This document shows, one piece after another, positions 58,628-64,000 of a stretch of DNA of 64,000 nt; position 1 is the first letter of the stretch; every line of letters begins with the position of its first letter. Source of the DNA: Paraburkholderia bannensis NBRC 103871 (GTDB taxonomy: Bacteria; Pseudomonadota; Gammaproteobacteria; Burkholderiales; Burkholderiaceae); contig NZ_BAYA01000001.1 of assembly GCF_000685015.1 (NCBI RefSeq), positions 525,995 through 589,994 on the forward strand. The letters run 5' to 3'. Below the pieces are notes generated by a model, which worked only from the letters and a program-made list of their open reading frames with translations, was not told where the DNA came from and made no database searches. The position numbers and the translations under genes are program-made.

Positions 58628-59512
58628 TTATCCGGCGAAGAAACGGCGCGCTATCTCGATCTGGTCCGCCGCGAGGAAAGCCGGCGCATGCCCCACGCCA
58701 GCGATTTCGACGCCCTTCAACTGCTGGCCGGTCGCTTCCATTTTTGCCAGGGTGTCGCGGGACAGCAGATCAGAAAGTTCGCCGCGCACCGCCAGCACCG
58801 GCCCCTTGAACGCCGCGAGCGAGCGCCACAGGAACTGCTCGCCCTGCTCGTTCTGCTCGGGCGTCACGCCCTTGAAGCCTTCCGAAATGCGCGGGTCGTA
58901 GCGATAGCGCCAGACGCCCTCCACCTCGTGCAGCAACGGCGTATTGATCTCGCGCCATTCGTCGGGCGTGAGCGGGCCAAACGAGGCCGCCAGCAGCGCA
59001 GCGTTGTCGATGCCCTCTTGAAGCGAGCCGAAACTTACATCACGGCCCACGTATTCGCCGATGCGCTCGAGCGACGCGGGCTCGATATGCGGGCCGATAT
59101 CGTTGAGCAGCAAGCGCCCGATGGGCGCGTCGGGCAGCCCCGCGAGCGCCATGCCGATCAGCCCGCCCATCGAGGTGCCGAACCAGTCCACTTTCTCGAC
59201 CCCGGTGCGCGCGATCAGGGTGACCATGTCCGCAACATACTGGGCGACGCCGTAGCCGCGCGGATCGACGAGCCACGACGACAGCCCGCGCCCCACCACA
59301 TCGGGACACACGACGCGATACGTGTCGGCCAGCGCGATCGCCAGCCGGTCGAAGTCGCGACTGGAGCGCGTCAGGCCATGCACACAGACCAGCACGCGCG
59401 GGTTCGCAGGATCGCCCCATTCGGTGTACGCGACGCGATGCAGGCCCGAAGGACTGAGGCACTGGACGTAGTGTTGGCGCGGTTGACCCGGCACGGCAGA
59501 CGAAACGGTCAT
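58628..59512 (-). CDS. Alpha/beta hydrolase
   Basis: A 294-residue hydrolase starting MTVSSAVPGQPRQHYVQCLS. The start at 59512 is chosen because GAGGATCACGC gives a good ribosome site; an in-frame ATG at 59539 has none. Core motifs: oxyanion region 'VLVCVHGLTRSSRDFDRLAI', nucleophile Ser in 'VDWFGTSMGGLIGMALAGLP', acid in 'VLAVRGELSDLLSRDTLAKM', and catalytic His in 'VEIAGVGHAPAFLAADQ'. Substrate unknown. Confidence 0.9.
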   Translation of the reverse strand: MTVSSAVPGQPRQHYVQCLSPSGLHRVAYTEWGDPANPRVLVCVHGLTRSSRDFDRLAIALADTYRVVCPDVVGRGLSSWLVDPRGYGVAQYVADMVTLIARTGVEKVDWFGTSMGGLIGMALAGLPDAPIGRLLLNDIGPHIEPASLERIGEYVGRDVSFGSLQEGIDNAALLAASFGPLTPDEWREINTPLLHEVEGVWRYRYDPRISEGFKGVTPEQNEQGEQFLWRSLAAFKGPVLAVRGELSDLLSRDTLAKMEATGQQLKGVEIAGVGHAPAFLAADQIEIARRFFAG

Positions 59513-59806
59513 TGCGTGATCCTCGCTGGATGCGTTCATAGGCGTGGAGCCATTGTAGACGGCTTTGCGGGGCGGGAACGGCGCGGGCGGCCAGGCCAGG
59601 AGGCTTGCGCGCAAGCCCGAGCCGCACGGGAAAAGCGTGCGCCGACATCGCTATCGGCCATCCGGCCTATGCCGTCCGGCCGAGGTTTCAAGCGCGCCCG
59701 ATCGCGCCAGAATGGACTCATCGAAAACAAAACGGGCGAAACCGAAGTTCCGCCCGCCTCTGCCATGCAACCTGCTGCGCCTGGTACGACACGCATGTCA
59801 CCGCAT

Positions 59807-60448
59807 TCAGCTCACCGCGCTCACGTCCAGCGGTGCGCCGGTCTTCGTCTTGATCTCGTCAGCCGTGACGCCCGGCGCGAGTTCGGTGACCTTCAGGCCC
59901 GCGTCGCTCACTTCGATCACGCCCAGGTCGGTGATGATCAGATCGACCACGCCCACACCCGTCAGCGGCAGCGTGCAGGCTTCAAGGATCTTGTGCTGGT
60001 CGCCCTTGGCCACATGCTCCATGAGCACGACCACACGGCCGACGCCCGCAACCAGGTCCATTGCGCCGCCCATGCCCTTGATCATCTTGCCGGGGATCAT
60101 CCAGTTGGCCAGGTCGCCCTTCTCGCTCACCTGCATCGCACCCAGGATCGCCAGGTTGATGTGGCCGCCGCGGATCATGGCGAACGAGTCCGCCGACGAG
60201 AAAATCGACGAGCCCGGCAGCGTGGTCACGGTCTGCTTGCCGGCGTTGATCATGTCGGCGTCCACCTGGTCTTCGGTCGGGAACGGGCCGATGCCCAGCA
60301 GGCCGTTTTCCGATTGCAGCCACACTTCCACGCCTTCCGGCACGTGGTTGGCCACGAGCGTCGGCAGGCCAATACCCAGGTTCACGTAGAAGCCGTCCTG
60401 GAGTTCTTTCGCCGCGCGCGCGGCCATTTCGTCACGATTCCATGCCAT
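59807..60448 (-). CDS. scoB: 3-oxoacid CoA-transferase subunit B
   Basis: A 213-residue subunit starting [20 protein letters not shown]. The catalytic Glu is in the S-E-N-G motif of '[20 protein letters not shown]'; '[20 protein letters not shown]' follows the family. With ScoA it transfers CoA from succinyl-CoA to acetoacetate, feeding ketone-body use. 15 bases downstream of scoA. Confidence 0.96.
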   Translation of the reverse strand: MAWNRDEMAARAAKELQDGFYVNLGIGLPTLVANHVPEGVEVWLQSENGLLGIGPFPTEDQVDADMINAGKQTVTTLPGSSIFSSADSFAMIRGGHINLAILGAMQVSEKGDLANWMIPGKMIKGMGGAMDLVAGVGRVVVLMEHVAKGDQHKILEACTLPLTGVGVVDLIITDLGVIEVSDAGLKVTELAPGVTADEIKTKTGAPLDVSAVS

Positions 60449-60463
60449 GGTCGGTCTCCTTGC

Positions 60464-61183
60464 TCAGTTGCCCGCGGGGTTGCTCGATGCCGCGCGCACG
60501 GTGCGTTGTTCGATGCGCTTTTCCGGTTGCGCATTCAGGACGATGCGCTGCACGAAGATGCCCGGCGTATGGATCGCATCCGGATCGAGTGCGCCGTTCT
60601 CGACGATTTCCTCGACTTCCACGACCGTGATCTTGCCCGCCATCGCGCACATCGGATTGAAGTTGCGCGCCGTGCGGCGATAGACCAGGTTGCCCGACTT
60701 GTCGGCCTTCCATGCCTTCACGAGCGCCACGTCGGCGGTGAGCGAGTGTTCGAGCACATACTGCTTGTCGCCGAACTGGCGCGTTTCCTTGCCCTCAGCG
60801 ATCAGCGTGCCGAAGCCCGTGTTGGTGAAAAACGCCGGGATGCCCGAGCCGCCCGCGCGCAGCTTTTCGGCCAGCGTGCCCTGCGGCGTGAATTCGAGTT
60901 CGAGTTCGCCCGACAGGTACTGGCGCTCGAATTCCTTGTTCTCGCCCACGTAGGACGAGATCATTTTCTTGATCTGGCGCGTTTCCAGCAGCAGGCCCAG
61001 GCCGAAGCCATCGACACCCGCATTGTTGCTGATACAGGTAATGCCCTTCACGCCCGAATCGCGCAGCGCGCCGATCAGCGCCTCAGGAATGCCGCACAGC
61101 CCAAAACCGCCGACCGCAAAGGTCTGGCCGTCCTTGACGATGCCTTCGAGCGCGGCAGCCGCGCTTCCATAGACTTTGTTCAT
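60464..61183 (-). CDS. scoA: 3-oxoacid CoA-transferase subunit A
   Basis: A 239-residue subunit starting [20 protein letters not shown]. Glycine-rich CoA-binding segment '[20 protein letters not shown]', and '[20 protein letters not shown]' near the C-terminus. The C-terminal 15-20 residues extend beyond the usual end. First gene of the scoAB pair, which fits with the 3-hydroxybutyryl-CoA dehydrogenase elsewhere in the window for acetoacetate metabolism. Confidence 0.96.
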   Translation of the reverse strand: MNKVYGSAAAALEGIVKDGQTFAVGGFGLCGIPEALIGALRDSGVKGITCISNNAGVDGFGLGLLLETRQIKKMISSYVGENKEFERQYLSGELELEFTPQGTLAEKLRAGGSGIPAFFTNTGFGTLIAEGKETRQFGDKQYVLEHSLTADVALVKAWKADKSGNLVYRRTARNFNPMCAMAGKITVVEVEEIVENGALDPDAIHTPGIFVQRIVLNAQPEKRIEQRTVRAASSNPAGN

Positions 61184-61422
61184 CAGTGTGTCCCTTCCTC
61201 GAATGGAAATACGTCGATGCTTCGTTCGATCAATCTATTTGTTCAGCATGGCACGCGGGCGCGTCGTACACCCGGATGCCCCATTCTAGTCATGCCTCGC
61301 CAGCGCTGCCGTGAACCCGGCGCGCGGCGCGCGCAGCCCTCTGATGGTTCGCAAGCGTACGCTGGGCGGGCGATGCGGCACAATACGCAAAACTACATAA
61401 AGCCATACCCGTATCAACCGTC

Positions 61423-61998
61423 ATGCCCGAATCCGCCACCGCCCCGACACCCGCGCCCGCGCTCGATTACAAGACCGCCTTTCATCTCGCGCCCATTGGC
61501 CTCGTGATCGCGCGCGAGCGCATCATCGAAGACTGCAACGAGACGGTCTGCGCGATCTTTCGCTGCCCGCGCGAGGCGCTGCTCGGCAAGTCGTTTCAGG
61601 TCTTGTATCCGTCGGCGGACGAGTTCGAGCGCATCGGCGAGCGCATTCCGCCCATCATGACGGCGCAAGGCAGCTATGCCGACGACCGCATCATGAAGCG
61701 CGCCGATGGCGAACTGTTCTGGTGTCACGTGACGGGCCGCTCGCTCGATCGCGCGGCGCCGCACGCGGCCGGCGTGTGGACTTTCGAGGACTTGAGCGCG
61801 ACGCGGCGCGTGGCGGTCGAGCTCACGCCGCGCGAGCGGGAAATTGCCGCGCAGCTGGTGACGGGCAAGACAAGCAAGCAGATCGGGCGGATTCTGGAGA
61901 TCAGCCCGCGCACGGTGGACGTCTATCGCGCGCGGCTCATGCGCAAGTACGACACGGGCAACGCCACCGAACTGCTGCAACGGCTGCTCGGGCAGTGA
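61423..61998 (+). CDS. PAS domain-containing LuxR-type regulator
   Basis: A 191-residue regulator. Residues about 15-120 form a PAS fold ('YKTAFHLAPIGLVIARERII', 'GELFWCHVTGRSLDRAAPH'), followed by a C-terminal GerE/LuxR HTH: 'VELTPREREIAAQLVTGKTS', 'KQIGRILEISPRTVDVYRAR'. No receiver domain. Divergent from scoAB with 239 bases between, so it may control them, but this is only positional. Confidence 0.9.
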   Translation: MPESATAPTPAPALDYKTAFHLAPIGLVIARERIIEDCNETVCAIFRCPREALLGKSFQVLYPSADEFERIGERIPPIMTAQGSYADDRIMKRADGELFWCHVTGRSLDRAAPHAAGVWTFEDLSATRRVAVELTPREREIAAQLVTGKTSKQIGRILEISPRTVDVYRARLMRKYDTGNATELLQRLLGQ

Positions 61999-62074
61999 AG
62001 GCGCGCTTCAATGCGCATTGGAAGATGAAACGCGGCGCAGTCGCGCGCCGCGTGGAGAACACAACCTCGCGGAA

Positions 62075-62515
62075 TCAGCGCGCCTTGACGAGCGGCGCGC
62101 TTTCGATGGTCGTGCGCAGGTGCGCGGGAATCGGCACCGACTTGCCGGCTTCGTAATCGATCCAGACGCAACGCGCATTGCCGCGCGCGTAGACCGTATC
62201 GGGTTCATCGACGCGGCGCAGTTCGAAACCGGTATCGAAGCTGCTGCGCCCGGGCTGCCCCACCGTCATCGTGCAGACGATGTCACCGGGATAGTGCAAC
62301 TGCTTCAGAAACTCCATCGACGCGTTGACGATCACGGGGCCCTGCCCGTTGCCGCTCTCACGGCTCTCGCCGGCCACGCCAAGCTGCTCGAACCAGGAAA
62401 TCCGCACCTGCTCCATGTAGCGGAAGTAGACCGTGTTGTTCACATGGCCAAACGCATCCATGTCGCCCCAACGGATCGGCATGGTCATTTCAAAAACGGG
62501 GTGGTAATCGCTCAT
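62075..62515 (-). CDS. Acyl-CoA thioesterase (4HBT/YbgC-like)
   Basis: A 146-residue hotdog-fold protein starting MSDYHPVFEMTMPIRWGDMD. The catalytic Asp is in 'IRWGDMDAFGHVNNTVYFRY'. Family knowledge: hydrolyses acyl-CoA thioesters. It lies 58 bases downstream of the SDR gene on the same strand, so the two are probably co-transcribed. Confidence 0.92.
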   Translation of the reverse strand: MSDYHPVFEMTMPIRWGDMDAFGHVNNTVYFRYMEQVRISWFEQLGVAGESRESGNGQGPVIVNASMEFLKQLHYPGDIVCTMTVGQPGRSSFDTGFELRRVDEPDTVYARGNARCVWIDYEAGKSVPIPAHLRTTIESAPLVKAR

Positions 62516-62573
62516 TGCACTGATTGCACTTCGACTTCGAGTTACAGGAATTGCGTTAAGAAAAATCGCGGGC

Positions 62574-63353
62574 TCAGGTCAGGCCGAAACCGTCGTCGGC
62601 GGTAATGATCGAGCCGTTCATGAACGCCGACTCGTCCGCGGCGAGCAGCAACAGCAGCCCGTCCAGGTCGGCGGGCGTGCCCACGCGGTGGCGCGGCAGC
62701 ATCGCGACAAGCTTCTGCCCCTGCTCGGTCGCCCAATGGTGGTGGTTGATCTCGGTATCGATATAACCGGGACAGATCGCGTTGACGTTGATGCCATGAC
62801 GCCCCCACTCCAGCGCCATCGCCTTGGTCATATGCACGACCGCGGCCTTGCTGATCGAGTACAGGCCGATCTGCGGCAGCACGCTCAGCCCCGCCACCGA
62901 GGCGATATTGATGATGCGGTACGCGGGCTTCGAGCCGCCGCCGTTGCCGCGCATGATCATGCGCTTGGCCACTTCCTGCGCGACAAAAAAGGCGCCGCGC
63001 GTGTTGGTGTCGAAGACATATTCGAAATCGGCGGGCGTGACATCGGCCAGTTTCTGCGTCGTCGAGACGCCCGAATTATTGACGAGGATGTCGATGGTGC
63101 CGGCTTCGGTTTCCGCATGCGCGACCGCCGAACGGATGCTCTGGTAGTCCGTGACATCGAGCGACACCACGTGCGCGGCCCCGCCGTCGGCCTCGATCTC
63201 CGCACGCAGTTCCTTGAGACGTTCCACGCGCCGGCTTGCCAGCACGACCTTTGCGCCCGCCTGCGAGAGCACCTGGGCGAAGCGCTTGCCGAGACCGCTC
63301 GACGCGCCGGTGATCATCGCCACCTTCCCTTCAAGATTGATCGAACGGCCCAT
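62574..63353 (-). CDS. Short-chain dehydrogenase/reductase
   Basis: A 259-residue SDR starting MGRSINLEGKVAMITGASSG. Cofactor motif T-G-A-S-S-G-L-G, structural 'DILVNNSGVSTTQKLADVT', catalytic Ser in 'IINIASVAGLSVLPQIGLYS' and Tyr-x3-Lys in 'LYSISKAAVVHMTKAMALEW'. The start at 63353 is fixed by GAGGAAGCG. Substrate unknown; co-transcription with the thioesterase suggests fatty-acyl or acyl-CoA metabolism. Confidence 0.93.
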   Translation of the reverse strand: MGRSINLEGKVAMITGASSGLGKRFAQVLSQAGAKVVLASRRVERLKELRAEIEADGGAAHVVSLDVTDYQSIRSAVAHAETEAGTIDILVNNSGVSTTQKLADVTPADFEYVFDTNTRGAFFVAQEVAKRMIMRGNGGGSKPAYRIINIASVAGLSVLPQIGLYSISKAAVVHMTKAMALEWGRHGINVNAICPGYIDTEINHHHWATEQGQKLVAMLPRHRVGTPADLDGLLLLLAADESAFMNGSIITADDGFGLT

Positions 63354-63530
63354 TTTCGCTTCCTCTTCAAGGGATGACGGGGCGCCAGAAAGCTCCACCG
63401 GCGTGCAGCCGGGCATTCTGGCATAAAATAGAACGATCGTGCTAATGCGGGTTTGTCGGGTTGCGGCGAGGGGAGCGTTCCCCGACAATACGAACCCGAA
63501 AAAAGCATTCTAATGGCAAGAGGAGCTTTA

Positions 63531-64000
63531 ATGACCCCCACAAGTCTCTTGGAGCAATACGGCCCACGCGAGTCGATGGAATACGACGTCGTGATCGTCG
63601 GTGGCGGCCCGGCCGGGCTGTCGGCGGCAATCCGCCTCAAGCAGCTGGCGGCCGAGAAAGGCGCCGAGATCGGCGTGTGCGTGCTGGAAAAAGGCTCTGA
63701 AATCGGGGCGCATATCCTCTCGGGCGCCGTGATGGATCCGCGCGCGCTCAACGAACTCTTCCCCGACTGGAAAGAGCAAGGCGCGCCGCTGAACGTGCCG
63801 GTCACGGAAGACAAGTTCCTGTTTCTCTCCGAAACCGGCGCGAAGTCCGTGCCCAACTGGGCGCTGCCCGACAACTTCAAGAACCACGGCAACTACGTCA
63901 TCAGCCTCGCGAACGTCACGCGCTGGCTGGGCCAGCAGGCCGAGGCGCTGGGCGTCGAGATTTTCCCCGGCTTCCCGGCCGCTGAAGTCCTGTACAACGA
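63531..64000 (+). CDS. Electron-transfer flavoprotein-ubiquinone oxidoreductase, partial
   Basis: The C-terminus runs off the right edge; 156 residues are visible, starting [23 protein letters not shown]-binding '[20 protein letters not shown]' and '[20 protein letters not shown]' match ETF-QO. Role: passes electrons from acyl-CoA and other dehydrogenases, via ETF, to ubiquinone. GAGGAGCTTTA sets the start at 63531 rather than the ATG 18 bases upstream. Divergent from the SDR gene. Confidence 0.93.
   Translation, partial: MTPTSLLEQYGPRESMEYDVVIVGGGPAGLSAAIRLKQLAAEKGAEIGVCVLEKGSEIGAHILSGAVMDPRALNELFPDWKEQGAPLNVPVTEDKFLFLSETGAKSVPNWALPDNFKNHGNYVISLANVTRWLGQQAEALGVEIFPGFPAAEVLYN

Overview
The window is a high-GC betaproteobacterial chromosome segment, most likely Burkholderiaceae (Burkholderia/Paraburkholderia type). 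The infC-rpmI-rplT-pheS-pheT-ihfA-merR-tRNA-Pro order, the adjacent DUF2844/DUF3443 genes, the dense stops on the antisense frames of GC-rich genes and the overall gene set support this. No taxonomic search was possible, so the genus is an inference.

Layout. 1-12.4 kb: small stress and envelope genes (ferritin-like protein, DUF1328, entericidin), an EamA exporter, rnk, a TPP riboswitch with thiC, two small lipoproteins, an L-lactate permease, bamC, and the DUF2844-DUF3443 pair. 12.4-20.1 kb: a small lipoprotein, a LexA-box-led operon of a FAN1-type VRR-NUC nuclease and an Fe-S XPD/DinG helicase, then a ClpG/ClpK-like AAA+ disaggregase. 20.5-30.2 kb: a complete D-xylose locus (xylA, xylB, xylF, xylG, xylH on the minus strand; xylR and an aldose 1-epimerase on the plus strand). 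30.2-35.0 kb: 3-hydroxybutyryl-CoA dehydrogenase, a PagL-like protein, an EamA transporter, a small secreted protein and a HigBA-type toxin-antitoxin pair.

35,078-46,826 is an 11.7 kb genomic island integrated in the 3' end of tRNA-Pro(GGG). It is bounded by a perfect 29-bp direct repeat and carries a tyrosine integrase next to the intact tRNA. Its cargo is a split OLD-like ATPase plus TOPRIM (DUF3226) pair that looks like an anti-phage module, a serine recombinase, and a boxA-led operon holding a coiled-coil protein, an S49 peptidase and two unknown proteins. It also carries a DUF5710 protein, an unusual HigA-HigA-HicB triple antitoxin fusion with no toxin beside it, a small membrane protein and a possible PD-(D/E)XK-type protein. 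The left part is visibly AT-richer than the chromosome. The terminator that probably served tRNA-Pro is now stranded beyond the far end of the island.

46.8-64 kb is conserved core: tRNA-Pro, a MerR-type regulator, ihfA, pheT, pheS, rplT, rpmI, infC (ATC start), thrS, tRNA-Val(GAC), relA, a RidA protein, an alpha/beta hydrolase, scoB/scoA, a PAS-LuxR regulator, a 4HBT thioesterase, an SDR and the start of ETF-ubiquinone oxidoreductase. The best candidates for undescribed biology are the triple antitoxin fusion, the ATPase-TOPRIM pair, the boxA/S49 operon, and the pepsin-like motifs in DUF3443.
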